64,000 nucleotides of DNA, taken from contig NZ_FQUK01000009.1 of the NCBI RefSeq assembly GCF_900129205.1, positions 1 to 64,000 on the forward strand. The letters run 5' to 3'. The notes under the pieces are model-generated. The model saw nothing but the letters and a program-made list of their open reading frames with translations. It was not told the origin of the DNA and ran no database searches. Of this stretch, positions 29,569 through 39,037 are shown piece by piece; the stretch's first letter is position 1; each line of letters begins with the position of its first letter. The DNA is from Thermomonas hydrothermalis (GTDB lineage Bacteria; Pseudomonadota; Gammaproteobacteria; Xanthomonadales; Xanthomonadaceae). The position numbers and the translations under genes were made by a program.

Positions 29569-30219
29569 TCACAGCGCGCGATGCTTGGCCTCGCCGAACA
29601 GCGGCGTGTGATGAGTGCAGTCGTTGAGCCGCACCACCTCCAGCGCATCGACGCTGGGCCCTTCCAGCAGATTGAGCGTGGCCGGTGCCTGCCGAAAGTC
29701 CCACACCCGCACCAGCGGAATACCGAGCAAACGCGCCAACAGGACGCGGTTGACCGCATCGTGCGCCACCACCAGCAGCACATCCTCAGCACCGAGGCCG
29801 GCACAGGCGCGGGTCAACGCTGCCCAGGCGCGGGTCTCCACGTCCTGGAGCGACTCCCCTCCCGGCCCCGGCATCTTCACCGTGTCAGGCGCCTGCCGCC
29901 AGGCATTCAGGCGTTCTGGATCGCGCTGGGCGATCTCCGCCGTCAGCAGCCCCTCCCAATCACCATGCCCGATCTCAAGAAAGCCGTCGTCAAACGTGAG
30001 CATGGCCGCACGCGCCTCGCCCAACGCCAGCCGGGCAGTCTGGGCGGCACGCGCCAGCGGTGACGCCACCGCACGGTCGATGCGAACGTCGGCCAGGCGG
30101 CGCCCCAGCGCCTGGGCCTGGGCGATGCCAATGTCCGACAGCGGAATGTCGGTGCGGCCCTGATAGCGGCCTTCGGCGTTCCAGGGGGTTTCCCCGTGGC
30201 GGGCAAGCAGGATTTTCAT
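29569..30219 (-). CDS. Histidine phosphatase family protein (phosphoglycerate-mutase-like)
   Basis: A 216-residue protein of the histidine phosphatase clan. It opens MKILLARHGETPWNAEGRYQG, with the phosphohistidine in RHG. It contains the acid FLEIGHGDWEG and the second His in VVAHDAVNR. Members act on alpha-ribazole phosphate, phosphoglycerate or other sugar phosphates. No cobalamin genes are nearby to support CobC, so the substrate is left open. The start at 30219 has GGAA seven bases upstream. It is 35 bp before folC, likely the same operon. Confidence 0.85.
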   Translation of the reverse strand: MKILLARHGETPWNAEGRYQGRTDIPLSDIGIAQAQALGRRLADVRIDRAVASPLARAAQTARLALGEARAAMLTFDDGFLEIGHGDWEGLLTAEIAQRDPERLNAWRQAPDTVKMPGPGGESLQDVETRAWAALTRACAGLGAEDVLLVVAHDAVNRVLLARLLGIPLVRVWDFRQAPATLNLLEGPSVDALEVVRLNDCTHHTPLFGEAKHRAL

Positions 30220-30320
30220 GGATTGGTTCCGTGGGATGAAAAACACCGGCGCGGCATGACCCCGCCGGCCGGTGGCATGGAAACACAGACGCACGACGGC
30301 CGATACCCGGCCAGTGTGGC

Positions 30321-30354
30321 GACGTTGCCAAGTTTAGGACGTTGCCAAGTTTAG
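30321..30354. repeat. Tandem 17-bp direct repeat
   Basis: GACGTTGCCAAGTTTAG occurs twice head to tail (30321-30337 and 30338-30354) with no mismatch. It sits in the 236-bp gap between the histidine phosphatase start and the stop of the first S46 peptidase. No gene is seen in this gap. The repeat may be a replication-slippage duplication or a paired binding site. Confidence 0.75.
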
Positions 30355-30455
30355 AAGGTCTGAAGCCCTCGATCCTGGCCCGGTCACCAGCAGCAGTTGC
30401 GCTTGCGGGCGTCGGTCGGGCCGGCGCGGCCCGACCATGGCGACACGCAGATGTT

Positions 30456-32627
30456 TCACTGCCGCGGCGGCACGCCCAACTCCTCAAGCAGCTGCGGCGC
30501 CGGCATGACCTCCTGCATGATCCAGCGCATGTAGCGCTGATCGACTGAGATCATCCGCGTCAGCACCGGATCGAACACCCAGTTGCTGGCCACCGATTCC
30601 AGCGTGCCGTCAAAGGCCAGGCCGACCAGACGGCCATTGGCGTCCAGCACTGGCGAGCCGGAGTTGCCGCCGGTGATGTCCAGATCGGCCAGGAAGTTGA
30701 CCGGCACCGTCCCCAGCCGCGCATCCGCCAGCCCCGCATACCGCTTGGCTGCCACCGCCTCCAGCAGCGCCTTGGGGTTGTCGAACGGTTCGACGCCGGT
30801 TTCCTTGGCCGCCACTTCCTCCAGCGTCGTGAACGGGGTGTACACCTTGCCATTGAGACCGGTGTAGCCCTTCACATGCCCATAGGTGATGCGCAGCGTG
30901 GAGTTGGCATCGGGATACACCGCCTGCCCCTTGCTCTTCTTGTAATCAACCACCGCCTGCAGATAGCGCGGACGAGCCTCTAGCGCCACGCCATACCGGG
31001 TCTTGGCCTGCTGCTCCATCGCCAGCAACGTGGGCATCACCGCCACCGCGTACTGGATGGCCGGATCGGTACTGGCTTCGAAGGCGGCACGGTCAGCGTT
31101 GAACCACTTCAGGCGCTCTTCCAGGCTCCCAAGCCGGCTCTGATCCAGGCGCGCCAGCGCCGCTTCGGCGGCGGCCTTGTCGCTGCCGCCCAGCCAGGCA
31201 TCGACCGCAGCGACATGCTGCGCGGCAGGCAGTGCCACGTAGCGGTCAAGCCAGTAGGCCCGCAGCTGGCGATCCATCGCCGGCACATAGCGGCGTTCCA
31301 TTTGCTTCAAGCTGCCTTCGATCACCGGCAGATCACGCTGCTGGTACCCCGGCTCACGCTCGGCATCCGGCTTCTGCCGTTCGATCGCCAGCCGGTACAG
31401 GTTGACCGCGACACCAATGATGCCGGTGCGATTGAAACTGCCCAGCACCAGATCGCGTTCCTGCGTGCGGGCAGTGTCGGCGACCAGCTTGACCAACGCG
31501 GCATGCGCCTCCAGCGCCGGCGTACCGGCCTTGCCACGGGCACGCAGCCACTCCAACACAGCCGCCTCCTCGCGACGCTTGATGGCCAGCACATCATTGC
31601 GTTTGAAGCCCTCCAGCTGGCCGTCGAAGTTCTTGCTGGTATTGTTCCAGCCGGCCAGCGCGGCGGCGTATTTCACCGCGATCTCCGGGTTGTCCTTGGC
31701 GGCGGCCTCGACCAATGCGATCTGGTCCTTGTAGGCCTTGGAAATGGCCGGATACAGCCAGTTCTGGGTGTTTTCGAACTCGGCGACCAGGGCATAGCGA
31801 TCGGTGCGGCCCGGGTAACCGGCCACCATCACGAAATCGCCTTCACCCAACGGGGTATCGGCGATCTTCAGCCAGTGCTTGGGCCGGTAGGGCACGTTGT
31901 CCTTGCTGTACGGCGCCGGCTTGCCATCCTTGCCGACATAGGCGCGGTAGAACGAGAAATCGCCGGTGTGGCGCGGCCACATCCAGTTGTCGATGTCGCC
32001 GCCGAACTTGCCGACGCTGGACGGCGGGGCATAGACCAGACGCACGTCCTTGATTTCCAGATTCTTGAACAGCCGGTAGGTGATCCCACCCATGAAGCTG
32101 TACACGCGGCAGCGATAGCCGGGCTCGGCTTCGCAGTCGCTGGTGATCTTTTTCTCAAACGCCTCCAGCGCATTGGCGCGCGCCACCGGGTCATTGCCTG
32201 CCGCGGCCATCGCCGCCTTGGCCTGGGCGGTGACATCGGTGATGCCTTCCAGCACATAGATGCGGGCATTGGGGCCGGCGGACAGCTCATCGGCCTGGGT
32301 GGGCGCATTGAAGCCGTCCTTGATCAGGTTCTTTTCCGGCGTGGAGTTGAGCTGGATCGCGCCATAGGCGCAGTGGTGGTTGGTCGCCACCAAGCCCTGC
32401 GGCGAGACGAAGCTGCCGGTGCAGCCGCCCAGCGAGACCACCGCGCCCATCGGATCGCCAGTGAGATCGGACAGCTGCTTGGGGTCGAGCTTCAGGCCGG
32501 CTTTTTTGAGCGCACCGGCGATCTCCGGCAGCTGCTGCGGCACCCACATGCCCTCATCGGCCCAGGCCGCCGGTGCCAGCGTGGCGAGCGCCGCTGCCAG
32601 TGCAGCGACAAGTCGGGTCTTGTGCAT
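30456..32627 (-). CDS. Secreted S46 dipeptidyl peptidase, DPP7 type (Gly674)
   Basis: S46 enzymes are serine peptidases, usually periplasmic, that release dipeptides from peptide N-termini. The 723-residue precursor has a signal peptide ending near AWADEGMW. The triad is visible: His in TNHHC (84-85), Asp in GGDIDNWMWPRHTGDF, and Ser656 in GGNSGSP. The residue eighteen after the serine is Gly674. Published work separates DPP7 (Gly; hydrophobic P1) from DPP11 (Arg or Ser; acidic P1) at this position, so this is DPP7-type. The ATG at 32627 has AGAGG nine bases upstream. It lies 40 bp downstream of its paralogue. Confidence 0.93.
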   Translation of the reverse strand: MHKTRLVAALAAALATLAPAAWADEGMWVPQQLPEIAGALKKAGLKLDPKQLSDLTGDPMGAVVSLGGCTGSFVSPQGLVATNHHCAYGAIQLNSTPEKNLIKDGFNAPTQADELSAGPNARIYVLEGITDVTAQAKAAMAAAGNDPVARANALEAFEKKITSDCEAEPGYRCRVYSFMGGITYRLFKNLEIKDVRLVYAPPSSVGKFGGDIDNWMWPRHTGDFSFYRAYVGKDGKPAPYSKDNVPYRPKHWLKIADTPLGEGDFVMVAGYPGRTDRYALVAEFENTQNWLYPAISKAYKDQIALVEAAAKDNPEIAVKYAAALAGWNNTSKNFDGQLEGFKRNDVLAIKRREEAAVLEWLRARGKAGTPALEAHAALVKLVADTARTQERDLVLGSFNRTGIIGVAVNLYRLAIERQKPDAEREPGYQQRDLPVIEGSLKQMERRYVPAMDRQLRAYWLDRYVALPAAQHVAAVDAWLGGSDKAAAEAALARLDQSRLGSLEERLKWFNADRAAFEASTDPAIQYAVAVMPTLLAMEQQAKTRYGVALEARPRYLQAVVDYKKSKGQAVYPDANSTLRITYGHVKGYTGLNGKVYTPFTTLEEVAAKETGVEPFDNPKALLEAVAAKRYAGLADARLGTVPVNFLADLDITGGNSGSPVLDANGRLVGLAFDGTLESVASNWVFDPVLTRMISVDQRYMRWIMQEVMPAPQLLEELGVPPRQ

Positions 32628-32667
32628 CGTCATCATCCTCTGGTGAGTGAAAAGAAAACTGCGGCAC

Positions 32668-34818
32668 TCATTGCGCCGGCAGCTGCATTTCCTGCAACAG
32701 GTGCGGGGCTGGATACACCTTGGCCAACAGCCAGCGCAGGTAGCGCATGTCCACGTGAATGGCGCGCTTGTAGCGCGGGTCATACATCCAGCTGGCGCTG
32801 ACCGCCTCCCAATTGCTGTCGAAGTTCAGCCCGATCAGCCTGCCTTCGGCATCCAGCACCGGCGAGCCGGAGTTGCCGCCGGTCGTGTCGAGATTGGTCA
32901 TGAAGTCCACAGTCTGGGTTTTGAGCACCGGATCGGCGGTGCTACCGAAATCACCGCGGGCAATGGCATCAAGCAACGGCTTTGGGGCATCGAAGGGGGC
33001 CACCCCGGTGTGCTTTTCGACGATCCCGGCCACGGTGGTGAGCGGGCGATAGTCGATGCCATCGCGCGGTGACAGCGGGCTGACCTTGCCGAAGCTGACG
33101 CGCAGGGTGCCATTGGCATCCGGATAGACTGCACGGCCCTGACTCTGGCGATAGGCGATCAACGCTCGCATATAGGCCGGACGCAGCCGCAACAGTTCAC
33201 CCGCACGCTGCTTGCTCTCGGCCTCCAGCCGCAGCAGCGCCGGCTGCAACGTCAACGCCGCCCGCAACAGAGGATCGTCCGATGCAGCCAGTTGCGCGGC
33301 ATCCTGCCGCAGCGCGGCCAGACGGGTGGCCGTATCGCCCAGCCGGGTGCCGGCGTAAAGCGCGTCCAACCGTTGTGCCGCTTCCGCCTCATCGCGGCCA
33401 AACACCGCATCGAACTCCGGCAGCCGCTGCGCCGGTGTCAGCGCGAAATAGCGCTTCAGCGCGAAGCGCAGGGTCGCCTTTTCCACCTCCGGGTCATACC
33501 GGCGTTGCAGCTGCTTCAAACCGCCTTCGATCAGCGCCTCGTCGCGCTGCTGGTAACCGGTTTCGCGCAGCGCATCGGGCTTGCCGCGCTCCAGCGCAAG
33601 ACGCTGGATCTGCACCGCCGCCCCCAACAACCCTGGGCGCAAGAACGGCAGGATCAAGTCGCGCTCTCGGCTGGCCTGCTGCGCATCCAGTTGCACCTGC
33701 AAAGCACGGATTTCCGCCAGTGCCCGCCGGCCATCCGGCTGTTTGGCCAGCCACGCCAGCATCGCCGTCTCGTCCTCACGCCGCACCCGCACGGCATCAC
33801 TGCGACGCAGGCCATCGAGCTCGCCCTGGGCACGCTTGAGGTTGTTTTTCAGCGAAGCCACGGTGGAGGCATAGCGCACCTGCTTGTCGGGATCACCGGC
33901 TGTGGCGGCATCGATGGTGCGGATCAGCCCGTCCAGCAGCGCCACCCGGTTGGGCAGCAGCCAGTCGATCTGGTTGGCGAACTCGGAGGCGGTGCGATGG
34001 CGGAAGGTGACCCCCGGGTAACCGGCCACCATCGCAAAATCGCCCACCTGCACCGGCGCGGTGGAAACGGTGAAATGCGCCGGCGGCTGGTAGGGCACGT
34101 TGTCTTTGCTGAACGGCGCCGGCTTGCCGTCCTTGCCGACATAGGCGCGGTAGAAGGCAAAATCGCCGCTGTGGCGCGGCCACATGAAGTTGTCGATCTC
34201 ATCGCCGTAGTTGCCGATCGACTCCGGCGGCGCATAGACCAGCCGGATGTCCTGCAGTTCCAGCTGCTTGATCAGGTAAAAATCGGCGCCGCCATACATC
34301 TCCACCACACTGCAGCGGTAGCCCGGTTCGGCCTCGCAGGCCGCCACCGCCGCCTTGCGCGCGGCATCGACGGCATCGTAGTAGGCACGCCCGGTCTTGC
34401 CGCGGGCGCCCGCCAGGATGCGGTCGGTGACCTTGTCGAAGCCCACCGTCACCCAAACCCGGGCCGCAGGGCCCGCGGAGAGCTCCTCGCTGCGCTGGGC
34501 GGCGATGAAGCCATCCCGGATCAGGTTCCTTTCCGGGGTCGAGTTGAGCTGGATCGCCCCCATCGCACAGTGATGATTGGTGACGATCAGCCCCTGCGGG
34601 GACACAAAACTGGCGGTGCAGCCGCCCAGTGACACCACCGCCGCCAGCGGCGGTCGGGTGACATCGTTGAGCTGTGCGGGATCGCCCTTGAACCCCGCCG
34701 CTTTCAGCTGGGCGGCCAGTTGCGGTAGCTGCGCGGGCAACCACATCCCTTCGTCGGCGCGGGCCCCGGAACAGGCCAACAGCAGGCCCAGAACAGCAGA
34801 CAGATGGCATCGACGCAT
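32668..34818 (-). CDS. Secreted S46 dipeptidyl peptidase, DPP11-like (Ser668)
   Basis: This second S46 peptidase is 716 residues long, with signal peptide MRRCHLSAVLGLLLACSGARA. It keeps TNHHC, DEIDNFMWPRHSGDF and GGNSGSP with catalytic Ser650. Eighteen residues later stands Ser668 (NFDSNW), the residue that, like Arg, marks the Asp/Glu-specific DPP11 group. It is upstream of the DPP7-type gene in the same direction, so both probably share a promoter in the gap before 35061. A Cys lies near the signal cleavage region, but a lipobox is not convincing. Confidence 0.93.
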   Translation of the reverse strand: MRRCHLSAVLGLLLACSGARADEGMWLPAQLPQLAAQLKAAGFKGDPAQLNDVTRPPLAAVVSLGGCTASFVSPQGLIVTNHHCAMGAIQLNSTPERNLIRDGFIAAQRSEELSAGPAARVWVTVGFDKVTDRILAGARGKTGRAYYDAVDAARKAAVAACEAEPGYRCSVVEMYGGADFYLIKQLELQDIRLVYAPPESIGNYGDEIDNFMWPRHSGDFAFYRAYVGKDGKPAPFSKDNVPYQPPAHFTVSTAPVQVGDFAMVAGYPGVTFRHRTASEFANQIDWLLPNRVALLDGLIRTIDAATAGDPDKQVRYASTVASLKNNLKRAQGELDGLRRSDAVRVRREDETAMLAWLAKQPDGRRALAEIRALQVQLDAQQASRERDLILPFLRPGLLGAAVQIQRLALERGKPDALRETGYQQRDEALIEGGLKQLQRRYDPEVEKATLRFALKRYFALTPAQRLPEFDAVFGRDEAEAAQRLDALYAGTRLGDTATRLAALRQDAAQLAASDDPLLRAALTLQPALLRLEAESKQRAGELLRLRPAYMRALIAYRQSQGRAVYPDANGTLRVSFGKVSPLSPRDGIDYRPLTTVAGIVEKHTGVAPFDAPKPLLDAIARGDFGSTADPVLKTQTVDFMTNLDTTGGNSGSPVLDAEGRLIGLNFDSNWEAVSASWMYDPRYKRAIHVDMRYLRWLLAKVYPAPHLLQEMQLPAQ

Positions 34819-34979
34819 GTACGGTTCTCCTCATCGACCGCGCGGTGTCGGAACCTCACAAAGATTCACACCCCGGAATGACCAGGGCCCGCGCACGCGA
34901 TTGTTTTCAAACTTGCCGTGGTTCTGACACGCCCAGGACGGCCATCGTCAGGCGCCCGCTATTAGACCATCACGCCCGC

Positions 34980-35006
34980 CCCCTGACCCATGCCCATGGT
35001 CAGGGG
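34980..35006. promoter_or_regulatory. Perfect 9-bp inverted repeat between divergent S46 and tdh genes
   Basis: CCCCTGACC (34980-34988) and GGTCAGGGG (34998-35006) are perfect inverted copies around CATGCCCAT, in the 242-bp divergent gap. A TAGAAT that could be a -10 box for tdh lies at 35027-35032, just downstream, so the repeat is placed where a regulator could act on tdh. It could also fold as an RNA hairpin in the S46 leader. Confidence 0.45.
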
Positions 35007-35060
35007 TGGCGACGCAAGTGCGGCGGTAGAATCGTGGTGTCTTCCTGATGGAATCTGCCA

Positions 35061-36101
35061 ATGTCCAATACCCCCACCATGCGCGCACTGGTGAAGCGCG
35101 AAGCCACCAAGGGCATCTGGATGGCCGAGGTGCCGGTGCCGACGCCCGGCCCCAACGAAGTGCTGATCAAGGTCGAAAAAACCGCCATCTGCGGCACTGA
35201 CCTCCACATCTACCTATGGGATGAGTGGAGCCAGCGCACGATCCGGCCGGGGCTGGTGATCGGCCATGAGTTCGTCGGCCGCATCGCTGCGCTTGGGCCG
35301 GGCGTCAGCGGTTACCGGCTGGGTCAACGGGTCAGTGCGGAAGGCCACATCGTCTGCGGCCACTGTCGCAATTGTCGGGCCGGGCGCCAGCACCTGTGCC
35401 CGAATACGGTCGGGATCGGCGTCAACCGCGACGGCGCGTTTGCCGAATACATCGTGATGCCGGCCAGCAACCTCTGGCCGATCCCGGACCCGATCCCGTC
35501 GGAGCTCGCCGCGTTTTTCGACCCCTACGGCAATGCCGCACACTGCGCGCTGGAGTTCGACGTGGTCGGTGAGGACGTGCTGATCACCGGCGCCGGCCCG
35601 ATCGGCATCATCGCCGCCGGCATCTGCAAGCACATCGGCGCACGCAACGTGGTGGTCACCGACGTCAACGACTACCGCCTGAAGCTGGCCGCCGACATGG
35701 GCGCCACCCGCGTGGTGAACGTGGCCAACACGTCGCTGAAGGACGTGATGGCCGACCTGCACATGGAAGGCTTCGACGTGGGCCTGGAGATGAGCGGCAA
35801 CCCACGCGCCTTCAACGACATGCTCGACTGCATGTACCACGGCGGCAAGATCGCCCTGCTCGGCATCCTGCCCAAAGGTGCCGGGGTGGACTGGGACAAG
35901 ATCATCTTCAAGGGCCTGACCGTGCAGGGCATCTACGGCCGCAAGATGTACGAAACCTGGTACAAGATGACCCAGTTGGTGCTTTCAGGCTTCCCGCTGG
36001 GCAAGGTACTCACCCACCAGCTGCCGATCGAGGAGTTCCAGCAGGGCTTCGACCTGATGGAAAGCGGCAAGGCCGGCAAAGTGGTGCTGAGTTGGGTCTG
36101 A
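35061..36101 (+). CDS. tdh: L-threonine 3-dehydrogenase
   Basis: Tdh oxidises L-threonine to 2-amino-3-ketobutyrate with NAD. The 346-residue zinc alcohol-dehydrogenase-family protein has the catalytic zinc ligands Cys44 (AICGTDLH) and GHE, the structural zinc cluster [15 protein letters not shown] and the NAD motif GAGPIG. Its partner Kbl is 339 bp downstream, beyond a terminator and a porin relic, so the two are not one simple operon. Confidence 0.97.
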   Translation: MSNTPTMRALVKREATKGIWMAEVPVPTPGPNEVLIKVEKTAICGTDLHIYLWDEWSQRTIRPGLVIGHEFVGRIAALGPGVSGYRLGQRVSAEGHIVCGHCRNCRAGRQHLCPNTVGIGVNRDGAFAEYIVMPASNLWPIPDPIPSELAAFFDPYGNAAHCALEFDVVGEDVLITGAGPIGIIAAGICKHIGARNVVVTDVNDYRLKLAADMGATRVVNVANTSLKDVMADLHMEGFDVGLEMSGNPRAFNDMLDCMYHGGKIALLGILPKGAGVDWDKIIFKGLTVQGIYGRKMYETWYKMTQLVLSGFPLGKVLTHQLPIEEFQQGFDLMESGKAGKVVLSWV

Positions 36102-36119
36102 GCTGTCGCTGCGCTAATG

Positions 36120-36149
36120 CGAAAAAGGCGCCTTCCGGCGCCTTTTTCG
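36120..36149. terminator. Rho-independent terminator after tdh
   Basis: AAAAAGGCGCC (36122-36132) pairs with GGCGCCTTTTT (36137-36147) around TTCC, with CG/CG outside. It stands 18 bases after the tdh stop, works in both directions and would separate tdh from kbl. Confidence 0.92.
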
Positions 36150-36167
36150 TTCTGTCTGCGGTGGCGA

Positions 36168-36376
36168 TCAATGGGCAAACTCGACAGCAGCAGACGGTTG
36201 TCGGCCAGCTTGCCGAAACTCGCACGCGCACTGGCATCGGTTCCGAAATACCCCAGCGACACCTCGGCCGGGCCAAAGCTGCGGGACACGGCCACGCTCC
36301 AGTCGGTGTAATCCTCGGCCGCCACGGCCAGATTGTCGCGGAACTGGGTCCGGCCCATGCCATCCGTGACCGACGA
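36168..36376 (-). pseudogene. Remnant of a TIGR02001/TorF-type outer-membrane porin, C-terminal part
   Basis: On the minus strand an open stretch encodes GRTQFRDN, then EDYTDWSVAVSRSFGPAEVS, LGYFGTDA and KLADNRLLLS. This matches the last beta strands of the TIGR02001 (TorF family) porins, which end in a similar GK..R.L.S motif. There is no upstream signal peptide or N-terminal two thirds: an in-frame stop occurs at about 36404, just before the kbl start region. The normal stop codon is also gone, since the frame continues through the terminator into tdh. It is therefore a decayed gene fragment. Confidence 0.6.
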
Positions 36377-36440
36377 AAAATCTCCGTCGTGTCCTGGGAT
36401 TCCCTAAAATCTCTGCCTCTTCTCTCTCTGCCAGGCCACC

Positions 36441-37655
36441 ATGACGCCCCCCGACACGCTCTCCCCACTGACCCGGCGCTATGCCGAGGAACTGGACGCT
36501 ATTCGCGCCCAAGGGCTGTTCAAGACCGAACGCATCATCACCAGCCCGCAGTCGGCCGAGATCCGGCTTGCCGACGGGCGCACGGTGCTGAACTTCTGCG
36601 CCAATAACTACCTGGGCCTGGCCGACCACCCGGACATCATTGCCGCCGCCAAGGAGGCGCTGGACACCCATGGTTTCGGCATGGCCAGCGTGCGTTTCAT
36701 CTGCGGCACCCAGGACCTGCACAAGCAGTTGGAGCGCACCATCGCGGATTTCTTCGGCACCGAGGACACCATCCTCTACGCTGCCTGCTTCGACGCCAAC
36801 GGCGGTTTGTTCGAGCCGCTGCTGGACGAAAACGACGCCATCATCTCCGACGTGCTCAACCACGCCTCGATCATCGACGGCGTGCGCCTGTGCAAAGCCA
36901 AGCGCTACCGCTATGCCAACTGCGACATGGCCGACCTCGAGAAGCAGCTGCAGCAAGCTCGTGCCGATGGTGCGCGCACCATCCTGATCACCACCGACGG
37001 CGTGTTCTCGATGGACGGCTTCATCGCGCCACTGGATCAGATTACCGAACTGGCGGCCAAGTACGGTGCGCTGGTGCACATCGACGAATGCCATGCCACC
37101 GGCTTCCTGGGCCCCACCGGCCGCGGCAGCGCCGAGGTCAAGGGCGTGCTGGACAAGATCGACATCTTCACCGGCACCCTCGGCAAGGCCATGGGGGGCG
37201 CGCTGGGTGGCTTCACCACGGCGAAGAAGGAAGTGATCGAACTGCTGCGCCAGCGCTCACGGCCCTATCTGTTCTCCAACTCGCTACCGCCGCACGTGGT
37301 GGCGGCCGGGATCAAGGCTTTTGCCATGCTCGCCGCAGCCGACGACCTGCGCGAGCGGCTGCGCGAAAACACCGCCTACTTCCGCGAGCGTATGACCGCT
37401 GCCGGATTCGAGCTCAAACCCGGCATCCACCCGATTTGCCCAGTGATGCTGTATGACGCGCCGTTAGCACAGCGGTTCGCGGAGAGGCTTCTGGAAGAAG
37501 GCATTTACGCGATCGGCTTTTTCTATCCGGTCGTGCCCAAGGGCCAGGCGCGCATCCGCACCCAGATCTCGGCCGCGCACACCCGCGCGCACCTGGATCG
37601 CGCCATCGACGCCTTTACCCGGATCGGCCGCGAGCTGGGCGTACTGAAGGCCTGA
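36441..37655 (+). CDS. kbl: Glycine C-acetyltransferase (2-amino-3-ketobutyrate CoA ligase)
   Basis: Kbl cleaves 2-amino-3-ketobutyrate with CoA to glycine and acetyl-CoA, completing threonine breakdown begun by Tdh. The 404-residue alpha-oxoamine synthase has [29 protein letters not shown] and the PLP lysine in [21 protein letters not shown] at 36405-36410 is a possible -10 box, giving kbl its own promoter. Confidence 0.97.
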   Translation: MTPPDTLSPLTRRYAEELDAIRAQGLFKTERIITSPQSAEIRLADGRTVLNFCANNYLGLADHPDIIAAAKEALDTHGFGMASVRFICGTQDLHKQLERTIADFFGTEDTILYAACFDANGGLFEPLLDENDAIISDVLNHASIIDGVRLCKAKRYRYANCDMADLEKQLQQARADGARTILITTDGVFSMDGFIAPLDQITELAAKYGALVHIDECHATGFLGPTGRGSAEVKGVLDKIDIFTGTLGKAMGGALGGFTTAKKEVIELLRQRSRPYLFSNSLPPHVVAAGIKAFAMLAAADDLRERLRENTAYFRERMTAAGFELKPGIHPICPVMLYDAPLAQRFAERLLEEGIYAIGFFYPVVPKGQARIRTQISAAHTRAHLDRAIDAFTRIGRELGVLKA

Positions 37656-37658
37656 CGC

Positions 37659-38417
37659 TCAGCCGCCAGCCAGCGCGGCGACCTCATCCGCCGTCAGTGG
37701 CCGCCACTGGCCCTTGGGCAACTCGCCCAGGGCCAGCGGCCCGATCGCCACCCGCACCAGCCGCAGCACGCCGATGTTGAACGCCGCAAGCAGCCGGCGG
37801 ATGTGCCGGTGACGTCCCTCGTCCAGCACGATCTCAAGCCAGGCGGTCTTTTCCCCGGCGCGAAGCACATCCACCGACACCACGCGCAGCCACTCACCAT
37901 CCACCTCGACTCCTGCGCGCAGGGCGTCCAACAGGGCCCCGTCAGGAATCCGATCCACCTGCACGTGGTAGGTCTTGTCCGGACCGGTGTCCGGATCGGT
38001 GATGCGCGCCGCCCACTGTGGGTCATTGGTGAACAACAGCAGCCCTTCGCTGGCCTTGTCGAGCCGCCCGACCGGGGCGATCCAGCCCAAACCAGCGCCG
38101 TCAAAGCAGCGATAGACGGTATCGCGCCCATGTTCGTCACGCGCGGTCGTCACCAGCCCACGCGGCTTGTTGAGCATCAGATAGAGGCGATTGGCTGCGC
38201 CGACAGGCCGGCCATCGATCTCGATCGCCGCACGCATGACGTCGCGCACCGGATACTCGGGATCACGCACGATCACGCCGTCGAGCGTCACCCGGCCCGC
38301 TTCGATCCACTGTCGAGCCTGACTGCGGGAACACAGCCCACGCTTGGACAGCACCCGCGCCAAACCGATCCGACGACCACCGTCGTTCCCGGCAGACGGG
38401 CGCCCTACCCCCCGCAT
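37659..38417 (-). CDS. RsuA/RluB/E/F-family pseudouridine synthase
   Basis: A 252-residue RNA pseudouridine synthase with an N-terminal S4 RNA-binding domain (RVLSKRGLCSRSQARQWIEAGRVTLDG) and the catalytic motif GRLDKASEGLLLFTND, where the Asp attacks uridine. RHRHIRRLLAAF near the end is family-typical. Target (16S or 23S rRNA site) cannot be set by reading. The gene is convergent with kbl, with three bases between stops. Confidence 0.9.
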   Translation of the reverse strand: MRGVGRPSAGNDGGRRIGLARVLSKRGLCSRSQARQWIEAGRVTLDGVIVRDPEYPVRDVMRAAIEIDGRPVGAANRLYLMLNKPRGLVTTARDEHGRDTVYRCFDGAGLGWIAPVGRLDKASEGLLLFTNDPQWAARITDPDTGPDKTYHVQVDRIPDGALLDALRAGVEVDGEWLRVVSVDVLRAGEKTAWLEIVLDEGRHRHIRRLLAAFNIGVLRLVRVAIGPLALGELPKGQWRPLTADEVAALAGG

Positions 38418-38437
38418 GTGTCGTGCGCGCTGACGCT

Positions 38438-38923
38438 TCAGGGTTGCCCCGTGGCTGCAGGTGTTGCAGCGGCACCGGCGTCCTTGCGACCGACCACACG
38501 CACCCCACGTGCCTTCATCCAGGCGTCGAACTCGTCAGCGGTCATGCGCTTGCCGTTCTGGGTCATGTTGAACCGCCACGGCGTATTGTCGTACTGGGTT
38601 TTGGGCTTGTACGCCGCCGCATCCAGCGCCGCTGGCGCGACCTGGCTGGCCTTGCGCAACATCGCCAGACAACCATCCAGGCGAATGCGGGCAAGCACCA
38701 AGTCCGCCGCCAGCGCCTCGTCGAACGATTGCGCCAACACGCCGCGTGCCGCTCCCAGTGGGCTCAGCAACGGGGCCAGCTCAATCGCCACCGGAGCCAG
38801 CACGGCAGTGCGCACCGGGCTGGAAGACACCGCTTCAGCCTGGCAGGTCATGCCTCCCGCCTGTGCCAGCGCCGGACACCCGAGCAACACGAACAAGCCA
38901 AGAAAACGACGTGCGGGGGACAT
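38438..38923 (-). CDS. Secreted protein of unknown function
   Basis: A 161-residue protein, not recognised. A signal peptide is clear (MSPARRFLGLFVLLGCPALAQAGG). Two cysteines (TCQ and DGCL) could form a disulphide. The C-terminal segment WRFNMTQNGKRMTADEFDAWMKARGVRVV reads like a small helix-strand module I associate with Xanthomonadaceae proteins; the tail is Ala/Gly-rich. The start at 38923 has GGAG eight bases upstream; an ATG at 38944 would add seven residues. It lies 20 bp upstream of the pseudouridine synthase gene, same strand. Confidence 0.7.
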   Translation of the reverse strand: MSPARRFLGLFVLLGCPALAQAGGMTCQAEAVSSSPVRTAVLAPVAIELAPLLSPLGAARGVLAQSFDEALAADLVLARIRLDGCLAMLRKASQVAPAALDAAAYKPKTQYDNTPWRFNMTQNGKRMTADEFDAWMKARGVRVVGRKDAGAAATPAATGQP

Positions 38924-39037
38924 GGCAAAAACTCCGGCAGACATGCCTGCGACAGTGTAGGCAGCAGGTGCAGCGGTGACAACACGCGCACGCACACTGC
39001 ATCCAGGCAGATACACATGCAGCAACGTCAAAAACAA

